Source of the DNA: Amycolatopsis thermoflava N1165
Lineage (GTDB): Bacteria > Actinomycetota > Actinomycetes > Mycobacteriales > Pseudonocardiaceae
Assembly (NCBI RefSeq): GCF_000473265.1
Contig: NZ_KI421511.1
Location: 555,980 to 619,979 of the forward strand
Direction: 5' to 3'
DNA: 64,000 nucleotides
Shown here: in pieces, positions 25,544-34,571 of the stretch
Layout: every line of letters starts with the position of its first letter
Numbering within the stretch: the first letter of the stretch is position 1
Notes under the pieces: model-generated
Told to the model about the DNA's origin: nothing
The model's database searches: none
The model's input: only the letters and a program-made list of their open reading frames with translations
Position numbers and translations under genes: made by a program

Positions 25544-25966
25544 ATCCCTCGGCAGTCGGTGGGGCGGAATACTCGGCCAGCCGCGCGTGGAGTTGCTCGG
25601 CCCGGAAGCCATGGGGTGACGGCGCCATCGTGCTCGCGATGACTCCTTGAGCGGCTGACGTGCGAACGCCGCCACCTCCGCAGGCGGCGGCAACGGTTCA
25701 GATCCGAGGAACCTGATGGCGACGAGGTCTTCCCCGCACTCGGTTTCCACACCCAAAGCCCAGCCCTCCTGCTCGTCCCAGGTCAGGCCGAGTTCCCGGT
25801 CGACCCGATCCGGCAGGTGCCGGTCCAGCGCCAAGTAGGCCGACAACGGCGGCTCTACCTGCACGCAGTAGGGGTTGCCGCGCAAGCCCAGTTCATGCGC
25901 GACCAGCCGCACATAACGATGCAGCCCACGAGCGACCACGGTCTCGAAGGCGAAATCGAAGGTCAT
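25436..25966 (-). CDS. DUF6292-like protein, possibly with frameshifted tail
   Basis: Residues 1-105 (FDFAFETVVARGLHRYVRLV, GNPYCVQVEPPLSAYLALD, WALGVETECGEDLVAIRFLG) match the short actinobacterial DUF6292 family of unknown function. The remaining ~70 residues are low in family-like character and run antisense into the ANTAR gene for about 100 bp. A frameshift near 25650 has probably replaced the natural end. No catalytic motif is visible. Confidence 0.6.
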   Translation of the reverse strand: MTFDFAFETVVARGLHRYVRLVAHELGLRGNPYCVQVEPPLSAYLALDRHLPDRVDRELGLTWDEQEGWALGVETECGEDLVAIRFLGSEPLPPPAEVAAFARQPLKESSRARWRRHPMASGPSNSTRGWPSIPPHRLPRDSVTAFSPERLMWPGVDAKLRQRRSQLSLLVSDDQC

Positions 25967-26522
25967 TCATGGATCCTGTCAGTACATGGAACTCCGCCGT
26001 TCCGATCACGACAGATGCTTGCTCGGAACGTCATGTCGCCACGATCGGGACAGCCCTGCGCGGCCATAGGCCCAACTCCCACAGATCTCGGCAGCGGGAG
26101 CGTCCATCTGGGACAGGGGTGCCCGCCGCTGGCGTCCAGCAGTGAATGCGCGGCTGCGGGCAGAACCGACACCACCACAATAGATGGGAACCGAGCACGA
26201 AGTGAAGAGTCGGCGCGAAAATTCCGAGGTACCAGTGAACACATGCACCCGAACCCGCTCGAGCGGTGCTGTTCATTCAGCATCCTCGACAACGCGGCAT
26301 GACTCAGTGCGGGCCGCTGCCCACGGGTGAGGCATGACCGGCCGCTCAGGTGATCGCGGAATCACGAGCGGCTGAACCTCGATCACTGCCTTCCTCGGGC
26401 GGATGCCGGTGGACGCCCGTCGCAGGCGCTCACGGCCAGGCGTGAGCGGGCCCCGAGGGGTGCCCGTCGCGAACAGGCCGCTCCTCGGCGGCCCCGGCTT
26501 CCCGGACCGTGACTTGCCTCTG
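25967..26522. other. Gene-free stretch
   Basis: No credible gene is visible between the DUF6292-like start and the end of the Hsp20 remnant. The open frames here are short, Arg/Pro-rich and without motifs. Confidence 0.4.
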
Positions 26523-26892
26523 TCAGGCGTTGATCTGCTTGGTTTCGCCGCCTCCGGCGATGGTGATCTTCCGTGGCTTGGACCTGCTCGGCCACCGGAA
26601 TCCGCAGCGTCAGCACCCCGGCGTCGTAGTGGGCTTTGATGTCGTCGACTCGGCGCCGTCAGCATAGTTCGGGTGACGTTCGGCCTTGACGGTGAGCACG
26701 TTGCGCTCCACCTTCAGGTCGATCGAATCCCGCGTGACACCGGGCAATCGGACTGCGCCAGGTACTCGTGGTCGGAGCGGTAGGCGTCCATGGGCATCGC
26801 CGTCGGCCGCGCCGTGGCGCCGGTGTCGCCGAAGAACTCCTGGTCAAGCGGTCCAGCTCCCGGAAGGGCTCAGTTCGCATCAACAAGACCAT
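26523..26892 (-). pseudogene. Decayed Hsp20
   Basis: On the minus strand MRTEPFRELDRLT begins like a small heat-shock protein. NVLTVKAERHP follows after shifts, then GVLTLRIPVAEQ, and finally RKITIAGGGETKQINA with a stop at 26523. These pieces lie in different frames, so at least three indels have broken the gene. It is distinct in sequence from the intact Hsp20 at 24021 and probably belonged to a separate heat-shock operon. Confidence 0.7.
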
Positions 26893-27402
26893 GCACCTCC
26901 CCCTTCTCCTGAATTCTTTCGTGACCGCCCCGGCTCAGCCGGGACGACTAGTTCATTTCTTCCAACATCCGATGTGGATTTTCTCTTCCGGAAGATCAAG
27001 ATGTTCTATGTCGCCGAGCACAGAAGACGCCGGAGGGGATTGCCGCCGTCGCTCCGCCTGCTGTCGGGCAAGCAGGAGGCCGGCGCCCGCCCGGGCGAGT
27101 GTCCCGCGTGCTGCCGAAGTGCGGTCGCGACGTCGGAAGGCGCACGCGGTGAACAGGGACACAGGCAGGCCAGGTCGAGGTTGATGATCACGATCGAGCC
27201 AAACTTGGTGTGCGCCAATCTGGAGTGGCGCACACCGGGTCGGCGAATCCGTTAGTCACCGCCGCGTCGGACGTGGTAGATCACTCAGGGCAACCTCGTC
27301 GCTGTCACGCCATGTCATCAGCGTTATATAAAGTATGTGATACAGATTACGTTCAGTCGGGAGCATAGTTATCCGTCAATGAGGGACGGGAGGAGGTGCG
27401 TA
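26893..27402. other. Intergenic region with AT-rich promoter-like segment
   Basis: No gene is visible. The last ~100 bp (about 27310-27370, including TTATATAAAGTATGTGATAC) is strikingly AT-rich for this genome. It lies just before the MerR-like start, which has GGGAGGAGG upstream, so a regulated promoter is likely. Confidence 0.45.
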
Positions 27403-28056
27403 GTGGCCGATCTCGACAAGCTCGACGCCCAGGACTACCCGGCGTTCACCACCGGCCGGGCAGCGAAGCTGCCCGGCGTGCAGGAAGTGTTCCTGTGCAA
27501 CCCCGGCACCGCCGGCCTGGTCCACCCCGAACGCTCTCAAGGCGGTCATCGCCGTTACTCCCGTGGGCAGCTCGCGCAAGCGGCCCGCCTCCGGGAACAA
27601 CGCGACCAGGGCCACACCCTGGCCCATCCTCCGGCTGCAAGACCCGCTGGCCGGCGCCGAGGGCGGCTGAGGCCGCGGACAGTCGGACCAGCCGTTCGGC
27701 TGATGCCGGCAGCCATGACCGGCCCCGCATCCGAGGCGATGGTGCGCGAAGTCGAACACGTCGTGCAGGCCCTGCATCGCGCGCGCAATGAGGCCCTGGC
27801 TCAGTTGCGCGTGGCGCATGACCTGCTCACCGAAACCCTGCCGCTCGTGCACGGCATGCGCGCACCCGGCGCAGTGAGCGACGTGTCCGCGCATGTGCCG
27901 CGCGAGTTGAGTGAACCGGAAAACATTCCAGCCCAAACCGGAATACGCTCCAGCCGCTGCATGAGCCGGCCACACCGCTCCAACAGGCACAAACAACTCG
28001 ATATACGACGGAAAGTCCTCAATGACGAACCCGATGATCACAGAAGATCGGAGTAG
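27403..28056 (+). pseudogene. MerR/HspR-like regulator, frameshifted
   Basis: From GTG 27403 the frame encodes a MerR-type winged helix (DYPAFTTGRAAKLPGV, then HPERSQGGHRRYSRGQLAQAA). Near 27625 the frame is lost: the natural continuation ILRLQDPLAGAEGG followed by a stop lies in another frame. The downstream in-frame part (VREVEHVVQALHRARNEA) may be part of a second small gene. MerR-type regulators of the HspR kind control dnaK/clpB/hsp20 operons, which fits the surrounding heat-shock remnants. Confidence 0.6.
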
Positions 28057-28470
28057 GGCAACTCGGGTGGCCTGGTTCGTCGGTGTCGTCAAGCTCCCGA
28101 CGAGAATGAAGACGGCCAGGGTCATTCCTCCGGTGAGCCCGTACTCCTGCCTGACGGCGCATTTGTACCAGCGCTGTTCGACATCAGAGGGTCAAGTGTC
28201 CCCACTCGCCGACTACAGAAGGTGTCCAATTCGCGCGATAGGAACCCCTTGCGGCAAGGTAGCCTTCGCGCGTTTTCCGACTTGCGCTTCCACTGCTCTT
28301 CGCTGCTGGTGGAACGTGCGTTCCCGTTCTGACTGAGCGCATCTGACATGGGATGCGGATCTCCCATATGATGGTGGTGCGTCAGGCAGTCGGCGCGCAG
28401 CCAGAGGCGGGGACCGCGTACGGGAGAGTCGATACCCGCGTCGCTGTTCTCATGACGATGGACGCTGGAA
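28057..28470. other. Gene-free stretch
   Basis: I see no recognisable gene. Short overlapping open frames on both strands lack motifs and ribosome sites. Confidence 0.4.
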
Positions 28471-28899
28471 GTGGTGAACGCAAGCGAACTGCCGCACAAC
28501 GAATGTGTCAAGGTGCTGCGCGCCCCCGAGCGCAGCCACTACTGCTGGATGTCGATCGACGGACGTCACCCCGTCCGGCTGGCGTGCCTCGTCAGAGACG
28601 ACGGCGATCTGCTCATTCCGGCTACGATCCCGCGCCCCTTGATCGCAGAGCTCACGTGGCGTCCCGTCACGGTGGAATTCCATTCTCGCGCCGCCCACGG
28701 CCCCTCCTGGTGGACAGTTACTGGAAAAGGGTTGGCGCGACCACTTTCAATGAACGATCTTCCCAAACCACTTCCACACACCACGATCCTCAGCTCCGAC
28801 CCCGAGTCATTCCGCCACGGGCTGCGCGTGCTCGTCGCCCGCTACACCGGACAACGAGCCATCGGGTCACGGGAGGAGACACACGGCCCCGGGGTTTGA
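28471..28899 (+). CDS. Small PNPOx-like hypothetical protein
   Basis: The 142-residue protein has a GTG start. The pattern RLACLVRDDGDLLIPAT followed by VEFHSRA and WWTVTGKGLARPL suggests the pyridoxamine-phosphate-oxidase/flavin-binding split-barrel fold found in many small actinobacterial proteins. No partner is adjacent. Function is unknown and the fold call is tentative. Confidence 0.5.
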   Translation: MVNASELPHNECVKVLRAPERSHYCWMSIDGRHPVRLACLVRDDGDLLIPATIPRPLIAELTWRPVTVEFHSRAAHGPSWWTVTGKGLARPLSMNDLPKPLPHTTILSSDPESFRHGLRVLVARYTGQRAIGSREETHGPGV

Positions 28900-29135
28900 C
28901 CGGGCCGCGGGTGCTTCCCCCGAATGCTGGCGAGCCGGTGCGTCGGTTCGGCTCTGCCTACCAGTCGCGATACGGCGAGCCCCGCCATCACACACGCTGT
29001 GGTGCGGGAACGGCCCACTGGTTTCGTGCTCGGTTTGCTGCGACCCGCTCTCAGTGAACACGGGGAAGCCTGCGCCGGTATCGAAGGTCAGATGACCGGG
29101 GACCGACGACGCGGTCGCAGTACCCAGTCGTGGTA

Positions 29136-29708
29136 TCAGTGAATGCGGTCGCCAGTGCGGGTGCTGAAGCGGAATTCGACCGTGGTGGGCAGGTTCTCAA
29201 CGTCGAGGGCCTGGCGAAGCCGGGGCAGCCCTTCTGCCGCCAGCCGATGCCGGATCTCAGTGGGATCACCGTCCTGTTCAACGGTGATGATCAAGGTCAG
29301 CGTGGGGTCCTGCTGGCGACCGGCGAGAGAGCCCCGCGCCGCCGCCACGCCCGGATAGGTCTCGAGCTCCGCGAGTAGCGGTTCGATGGCCGTCGCGGAC
29401 GCCAGGTCCGTCCGCCCGGTGTCCGGGTGTTGCTCGACGCGCCAGGTGGTGCTCGTGGGTTTCACGGTGAGCTGGGCGAACAGCCAGCGCAGGGCGAGCA
29501 GCGCGACGACGATGCCGGAGATGGCGGCGACGTACAGTGCCCACGTGGGCGGGGGGTCGGTGCCCGGCACGAGAGCGACGTCCGGTTCGAGCACGGTGAG
29601 CCACCGAAAGTGGGTGGCGAGCGCGAATCCGCCCGCGGTGAGCAGCACGAGCCCGAACAGGGCGAGCAGGCCGCGGTTGAGGCGGGCGGGACGGTTGAGG
29701 CTGGACAT
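29136..29708 (-). CDS. amaP: AmaP-type alkaline-shock membrane anchor protein
   Basis: The 190-residue protein starts at ATG 29708, overlapping the DUF6286-like gene by ATGA. Two membrane segments (about 12-32 and 50-75) are followed by a soluble domain that ends EFRFSTRTGDRIH. This matches AmaP, which anchors Asp23-family proteins at the membrane in firmicutes and actinobacteria. It is the last gene of the six-gene minus-strand envelope-stress operon. Confidence 0.75.
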   Translation of the reverse strand: MSSLNRPARLNRGLLALFGLVLLTAGGFALATHFRWLTVLEPDVALVPGTDPPPTWALYVAAISGIVVALLALRWLFAQLTVKPTSTTWRVEQHPDTGRTDLASATAIEPLLAELETYPGVAAARGSLAGRQQDPTLTLIITVEQDGDPTEIRHRLAAEGLPRLRQALDVENLPTTVEFRFSTRTGDRIH

Positions 29709-30238
29709 CACTGACTCCTCGCGGCCTTGACCCTGGTGTTGACGGCGGGCCGCGGGGCGGGCGCGATCTGGTCCAGCCGGTGTGCCACGGCCTGCTCGAC
29801 GGTCTCCGCCAGCCCTGCGGTGTTGGTCCGCTCGGTGTGCACCAGCGCCTTTACCGACCGGTCGCGCAGTTTCAGCTTGACCTGTTTGACGCCGTCCACT
29901 TCGGCGGCGGCGCGCAAGGTGCTGCGGTAGCTGCGGCGGGAAGCACCGGAGTCGATGTTTGTGTCGTCGGCGGCCAGGGATAGCACGGTCCTGGGCCCGG
30001 GCACGAACGCGCACAGCACCAGGAGCACACCCATAGCGGCGACGATGAGGCCGGCGAGCAACACGGTGGTATCAGCCCAGCGCAGATCGTGCAGGGCATG
30101 GGCGGCCCAGCCGTAGTCGATCCAGGCGTGCGCATGCAGCAGCATCTGCAGGGCGGTGATCGTGACCAGGACGCTCGCGGCGAGTAAGACCAGCGCGACG
30201 AGCGTGGCGGGGACGCAGCGACGCGGGCGACGTTTCAC
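29708..30238 (-). CDS. DUF6286-like membrane protein
   Basis: The 176-residue protein has two predicted membrane helices (about 10-35 and 58-85). Its cytoplasmic C-terminal domain (VKQVKLKLRDRSVKALVHTE) resembles Asp23-associated DUF6286 proteins. It overlaps its neighbours by four bases on each side. It probably forms part of the membrane platform for the Asp23 proteins encoded upstream. Confidence 0.75.
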   Translation of the reverse strand: MKRRPRRCVPATLVALVLLAASVLVTITALQMLLHAHAWIDYGWAAHALHDLRWADTTVLLAGLIVAAMGVLLVLCAFVPGPRTVLSLAADDTNIDSGASRRSYRSTLRAAAEVDGVKQVKLKLRDRSVKALVHTERTNTAGLAETVEQAVAHRLDQIAPAPRPAVNTRVKAARSQ

Positions 30239-30609
30239 TGCACCCTCCTGCGGGAACCGGTGTCGGAGTGCAGCGCTGTGACCGTGATGTCCACTCGCGA
30301 CACGGCCAGGCCGGTCAGTTCGCCCAGTCGGTGCACCAGATGTCTGCGGGCGGCTTCGGTGGTGGCCCGCACCGAAGCGGGGTAGGTCACGGACAGACGG
30401 ACGTCCAGTCTGGCCGCTTCACCCCGTATCTGTGCGCTGACGTGAGGGGGCCGGCCAAGGTCCTCTCCGGTGACCGCGACGCCGAGCACGCGGCGGGCAG
30501 AGCCGCCGACACCGCCCACTTCGGTCAGTGCCGTCGCGGCGATGCGTTCGACGGTACGCTCACTGATCGTCGTCTGCCCGCGTTCCTCGACGAACGTGGT
30601 GGTGGTCAT
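30235..30609 (-). CDS. Asp23/Gls24-family protein
   Basis: The 124-residue protein starts at ATG 30609, with GAGG five bases upstream; a GTG at 30630 is an alternative. The TISERTVERIAATALTEVGG segment and the alternating beta pattern to VDITVTAL are typical of the Asp23 (DUF322) fold. It is one of three Asp23-type proteins in the operon. Confidence 0.82.
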   Translation of the reverse strand: MTTTTFVEERGQTTISERTVERIAATALTEVGGVGGSARRVLGVAVTGEDLGRPPHVSAQIRGEAARLDVRLSVTYPASVRATTEAARRHLVHRLGELTGLAVSRVDITVTALHSDTGSRRRVQ

Positions 30610-30616
30610 GAGCGCC

Positions 30617-30793
30617 TCAGCCCCGGTCACGTCCGATTATCTGGGACAGGTCGAGCTTGCCGTCCAGGTAGCGGCCGCCGAGCAGGCCCAGTGCGCCGAG
30701 CACAAGAACGACCACGAACGCACCGAACCCGCCGAACGCACCCGCGAGGCCGAGCACGAGCCCGGTCAGCAATCCGATGTGGGTGGTACTCAT
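30617..30793 (-). CDS. DUF2273-like small membrane protein
   Basis: The 58-residue protein is almost entirely two hydrophobic, glycine-rich helices followed by GGRYLDGKLDLSQIIGRD, the typical end of DUF2273 proteins found in Asp23 operons. It overlaps the upstream Asp23-like gene stop by ATGA. Confidence 0.75.
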   Translation of the reverse strand: MSTTHIGLLTGLVLGLAGAFGGFGAFVVVLVLGALGLLGGRYLDGKLDLSQIIGRDRG

Positions 30794-31110
30794 GGCTTGA
30801 TCCCTTCCGCTGAACCGTGGGTGTGGATGATGAGGTCGGCGACGTGGACGTGCACCGCCCGGCCTCCCACACCGGGCAGGGCGGCCACGACAGTGCGCAC
30901 GTCGTCGCTGATCTCTCTCACAGTCGCCGGGTAGCGGCCAACCACTCCAACCGTGATCTCGTCGAACCGGATCCGGACGCCGTGGACGCGGCGCCCGGGC
31001 AGGTAGGTGGCGATCTCGCCGAACCGGCCGCCGTGCAGGCCCGTCACGTGCGGCCGGGCCAGCACGGCGGCGGCGATACGGTCGACGTCGATTTCGACGC
31101 CGCCAGTCAC
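30790..31110 (-). CDS. Short Asp23-like protein
   Basis: The 106-residue protein starts at GTG 31110, within the stop of the preceding gene (GTGA). The sequence IDVDRIAAAVLARPHVTGLHGG followed by alternating strands to GRAVHVHVADL is a compact Asp23-type domain. It differs from its neighbours in lacking the N-terminal extension. Co-translation with the main Asp23 gene suggests a hetero-oligomer. Confidence 0.72.
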   Translation of the reverse strand: MTGGVEIDVDRIAAAVLARPHVTGLHGGRFGEIATYLPGRRVHGVRIRFDEITVGVVGRYPATVREISDDVRTVVAALPGVGGRAVHVHVADLIIHTHGSAEGIKP

Positions 31111-31583
31111 TGGATGCGGCCGGTATCGGTTTGGTCGTCGCCCCCGTCGTCGGTTGGCAGGTGCACGTCGCTGACATGGATGTTGACCTCGACCACCTCC
31201 AGCCCTGTCATGCGCTCCACTGCGTTGATCACGTTGCGGCGCACCGCCCGGGACAGATCGGCGATCGAGACGCCGTACTCCACCAGGATCTGCAGGTCGA
31301 CCGCGGCCTGCTTCTCGCCGACTTCGACGGACACGCCTTGCCCGGCCGACGCCGAGGCGCCCGGGATCCGCTCTCGGAGGGCATTGAACGCCCGCGCCGC
31401 ACCGCCGCCGATGTCGTAGACCCCGGCGACCTCGCGGGTGGCCAGGCCGGCGATCTTCTGCACCACGGTGTCGCCGACGGTGGTGGTGCCCTGCTGGGTC
31501 ACCAGAGCGCTCTTGCCGGATTTCTCCACGTCGTTGCCCGAGGTCTGCGCGGTCGTCTTGGTGGCGGCGGTAGCGTTTGTCAT
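31107..31583 (-). CDS. Asp23/Gls24-family envelope-stress protein
   Basis: The 158-residue protein starts at ATG 31583 with AAGGAGG upstream and leads the operon. After a low-complexity Thr/Ala/Lys N-terminus comes the Asp23 domain (VGDTVVQKIAGLATREVAG, VDLQILVEYGVSIADLS, GLEVVEVNIHVSDVH). In related operons these proteins form membrane-associated networks induced by alkaline or cell-wall stress. Confidence 0.88.
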   Translation of the reverse strand: MTNATAATKTTAQTSGNDVEKSGKSALVTQQGTTTVGDTVVQKIAGLATREVAGVYDIGGGAARAFNALRERIPGASASAGQGVSVEVGEKQAAVDLQILVEYGVSIADLSRAVRRNVINAVERMTGLEVVEVNIHVSDVHLPTDDGGDDQTDTGRIQ

Positions 31584-32480
31584 GTCGTCCTCCTTGGTCG
31601 GGATCTTCACACATGAAGACCCCAGAAAAGGAAAAACGTCACCACCTAAACGAGTGGTTTGTTCTTCTCGCGGGCGAATCCGGCCTGACCCTCCTGGCAC
31701 TGGGATCGGCGTTGAGGGTTCCGACACCGCGTCGACCCTTACTTCGGTGGCGAGGGCGGTGGCAGCTTGGTGCGCTGCACCAAGCTGCCACCGCCGCCAG
31801 ATCCGAGCCGGAGACCGCAAGCCGATCTCGACTTCCACCCGCTCGGAGGTGATGATGATCCGGACGTTTCCGTGGGGTCCGAGCGGCGACGGCCGCGAGC
31901 ACGAGGGAGGTGCGGGCGTCGTCGAGATTCACCAGGCTGTGCCGTGCGCACCTCCTCGACGGTGCCGGCCGAGAACCGCAGACTCACCGCCGCGGCCAGG
32001 ACGCTGATGTGCATCCTGTCCGGCCCGGTCGTGGGCAGCTGGACAAGCCCGTGGCGACGGGAGCCAGTGCGCACGGCGACCATGATACGGGAGGCGAGCC
32101 CCGTGGGCGTCAGATGTCCTCCGGCGCGAATCCTTCGGTGACCTCGCGAGGCACCAGCAGGCTACGTCGGGCCGCGCGACAGTGCGACCGCCCCGATTCG
32201 TGTGTGTCCGGAGTGTCGAGGTGCTCCCACACCTCGTCCGCGTCGCGACGGCACGATTGCTGATGTGTCCGCCTGGCCGAGTTCAACACGATGCCGCCAT
32301 CGGCGACATCCCCGGCGGCCTTTCCTGGGGCTCCATCAAGTTCGGGCAGGGGACCGGAAGGTTCCGCCACGTCACGTTGAAAGTGATGCGCGTCACAGGG
32401 AAAGTAGCATGACGAACGCGCCTGCTCACTGTCCCTGACTGCGACGGCGCGAACAACGCTGTCGGAGGAAGGGAGTGACC
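31584..32480. other. Long intergenic region with possible anti-sigma remnant
   Basis: No intact gene is visible. On the minus strand MHISVLAAAVSLRFSAGTVE (about 32010) shifts into SLVNLDDARTSLVLAAVAA (about 31930), which faintly resembles the N-terminus of an RsbW-type ATP-binding protein. This is weak. A perfect hairpin lies at 31755-31795. The Asp23 promoter must lie just above 31583. Confidence 0.35.
31755..31795. repeat. 19-bp perfect inverted repeat with 3-nt loop
   Basis: GGCGGTGGCAGCTTGGTGC (31755-31773) and its exact complement (31777-31795) are separated by GCT. It lies about 170 bp upstream of the Asp23 operon with no gene ending nearby, so a simple terminator role is not obvious. 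It could be a regulatory site, a terminator of a lost gene or a mobile-element end. Confidence 0.8.
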
Positions 32481-32690
32481 ATGTCGACGAGCGACAAGTT
32501 CGAAGCCAAGGCCGAAGGCCTCGGCGGGAAGGCCAAGGAGGCCGTGGGCAGGCTCGGTGGGGACGAGCGGCTGCGGGCCGAGGGCGAGGCCGACCAGGCC
32601 AAGGCCACGGTGAAGGACGCCGTGGAGAACGCCAAGGATGCCGTGGGCGACGCCGTCGGCAAGATCCGCGGGGCGTTCGGCAAGGAGTAA
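32481..32690 (+). CDS. CsbD-family stress protein
   Basis: The 69-residue, highly charged Lys/Glu/Ala-rich protein starts at ATG 32481 behind GGAAGGGAG. The sequence KFEAKAEGLGGKAKEAVGRL is a textbook CsbD start. Family members are general-stress (SigB-type) proteins of unknown mechanism. It fits the stress-gene theme of this region. Confidence 0.9.
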   Translation: MSTSDKFEAKAEGLGGKAKEAVGRLGGDERLRAEGEADQAKATVKDAVENAKDAVGDAVGKIRGAFGKE

Positions 32691-32772
32691 GGCTCCGGAG
32701 CCGGGGGGCTCCGGAAGCGGGCCGGTGGCGCGTCAAGGGGGGCACCGGCCCGCACCCCCCCGGCCCGGATGC

Positions 32773-33015
32773 TCACACCACGCGAGGGCGCCGACGCCGA
32801 CGACGCCGCGCGGCGAACGCGGACACCAGGCGCGGCAGCCCGCGTTTGCGGGCCACGAACACGATCGCGGCGTTGTCGTGACGTTGGTGGAAGCGGCGCA
32901 ACCCGACGACGAAGCCCTCGGGGTCTCCGCCCACATCAGGGTGGTGAGTACGCACGAACTGCCGGTATTCCGCCAGCTCGGCCGCTGACCATTCGGCGCG
33001 CTCGTCGGCACCCAT
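32773..33015 (-). CDS. Small DnaJ-like hypothetical protein
   Basis: The 80-residue protein contains EYRQFVRTHHPDVGGDPEGF, which resembles the HPD region of a J-domain, followed by an Arg-rich tail. It is too short for a complete J-domain plus effector part. It may be a stand-alone adaptor; the assignment is tentative. Confidence 0.45.
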   Translation of the reverse strand: MGADERAEWSAAELAEYRQFVRTHHPDVGGDPEGFVVGLRRFHQRHDNAAIVFVARKRGLPRLVSAFAARRRRRRRPRVV

Positions 33016-33348
33016 CGCTGTCCTTTCCGCCGCGACCTTTCCCGTGCTCTGCCGATGCTACTGTCCTCCCACACGGTAATCAGCCACGGTGAACGCTGGC
33101 TTTCGTGGAGGATGGGCGCTGCCAAGGGAGACGTGTCTGGACCTGCAGGTGGACGTCCTGGGCAGGGGCGCGAGGACCACGGCATCCGGCGCCTTGAACC
33201 GTCCGCGCCGTCTCAGGCCCGGCCGAGCGCGCTCCACTTTTCCTCAGCGATAGCTGTGCGTCAAAGCGATAGCTGGGTGTCAATTGGTGTGACGAAGGCG
33301 ACCGGCAACTCGCCCCCGTGCTCGCCCGGCGGGGCGACGTCCGCGACC
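33016..33348. other. Gene-free stretch before IS remnant
   Basis: No gene is supported. It includes two near-identical short direct repeats around 33248-33280 (GCGATAGCTG beside TGCGTCA and GGTGTCA), possibly element-derived. Confidence 0.35.
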
Positions 33349-33540
33349 TCAAGCACCGCTTGCCACTCGGCCAGCATCTACTCCACCTCGGCCCACGTCG
33401 GTCTCGGCCTGGGCGATCCAGTTGCGCAAGCATGACTCGCTGATGCCCAACTCTTTGGCCAGCTCAGAGACCGGTTTGGAGCCCTGACGGGCCAACCCGA
33501 CGGCACGACGACGAAACTCAGGCGGGTGTGGTGCAGGCAC
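33349..33540 (-). mobile_element. IS3-family OrfA fragment
   Basis: PPEFRRRAVGLARQGSKPVS followed by ELAKELGISESCLRNWIAQA is the helix-turn-helix transposase N-terminus of IS3-type OrfA. The frame breaks within a few codons after this. No OrfB with a DDE core is nearby. It is a remnant only. Confidence 0.75.
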
Positions 33541-33605
33541 CCCAACATCCTTCCTGGTGACCCAAGGGCCACCTCAGGACCGGTGTCCGAGCCACGGGGA
33601 CAAGC

Positions 33606-33775
33606 TCACAATTCCTTTGTCCAGGCGATGGTGTCGTGGATGAGGATGGCTGTGCGGTACGGTAGACGGTGGCGGGTTTGTTGTAGCGGGTGGCGATTCC
33701 GCGCCATTGTTTGAGCTGGTTGAAGCTGCGTTCGATGACGTTGCGGCCCCGCGCAACAGGCCACTCAGATCGCGG
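33606..33775 (-). mobile_element. IS5-type transposase C-terminal fragment
   Basis: Minus-strand RNVIERSFNQLKQWRGIATR and then NKPATVYR shift near 33660 into ILIHDTIAWTKEL with a stop at 33606. This is the characteristic end of IS5-group transposases containing the last catalytic Glu (in IERSF). The remainder of the element is absent. Confidence 0.7.
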
Positions 33776-33983
33776 GACCCGAGAGCGCCCCGCAGGAGCC
33801 GTCACCCGTCGAGCGCGCCACTGTCCCGGCGCGGCGTGGCCAGGCTGGGAGGAATGGAGCGGCCGCATCAGGCGCTCGGGACGTCCGCTCCGCACGGTGC
33901 TCGCCTGACGTGCCCGTGTCTCGCGAGGTCTTCCGCCCGGCCATCCCTGCAGGACGAAGGGATGGCCGGCCACGGCGCGTTCG

Positions 33984-34571
33984 CTATTGTCCTCCGGTGG
34001 GGTGGCGTGCGGGCGTCAGCGAGTACTTCGCCTTGATAAATTGCCCGGTCTTATGAACTTCGACGAGCCGGAGCCGAGATGAGTTGAGGGCAGCCGGGAG
34101 GAGTGGAGCCCCCGCAGTGAGAGTGACCGGCGCGATGCTCAGATGAATCTCGTCGAGCTTCCCGATCGCCGCGAACGCGGCCGCCAGCGCGCCGCCACCG
34201 ACCACCCAGACGTCACCTCCACCAGCGGCGGCGAGGATGTGGTCGATGTGATCGGACACCGGGCCGCTGACGAACTCGACATCGGCACCGGGCACAACAG
34301 GAAGGTCGTCGCGAGTGGTGAACACGAACGTCTTCCGGTCGCCGTAGAACGTCTGCCACTTGTCCGGGTGCGCCAGTAGATCTTCGTGCTCGACCAGCCA
34401 CCGGTAGGTGGTGGAGCCTTCGACCAGCACGGTGACGCCCGACACGAACGCGTCCCCCTCCGCGATCGCCTCCGCGCCACCTTCGACCGCGAACAGCCAG
34501 TCGAGGGAGTTCTCCGCGTCGGCGAGATAACCGTCCAGCGAAGTCGAGGTGTAGTAGACGATCCGGGTCAT
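33984..34571 (-). CDS. Dihydrofolate-reductase-family (RibD C-terminal-like) reductase
   Basis: The 195-residue protein starts at ATG 34571, overlapping the TetR stop by ATGA. The sequence RIVYYTSTSLDGYLADAENS, then GDVWVVGGGALAAAFAAIG, matches the RibD_C/YyaP-like NADPH-dependent reductase family. The physiological substrate is unknown. It is co-transcribed with the TetR regulator, which probably controls it. Confidence 0.85.
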   Translation of the reverse strand: MTRIVYYTSTSLDGYLADAENSLDWLFAVEGGAEAIAEGDAFVSGVTVLVEGSTTYRWLVEHEDLLAHPDKWQTFYGDRKTFVFTTRDDLPVVPGADVEFVSGPVSDHIDHILAAAGGGDVWVVGGGALAAAFAAIGKLDEIHLSIAPVTLTAGAPLLPAALNSSRLRLVEVHKTGQFIKAKYSLTPARHPTGGQ

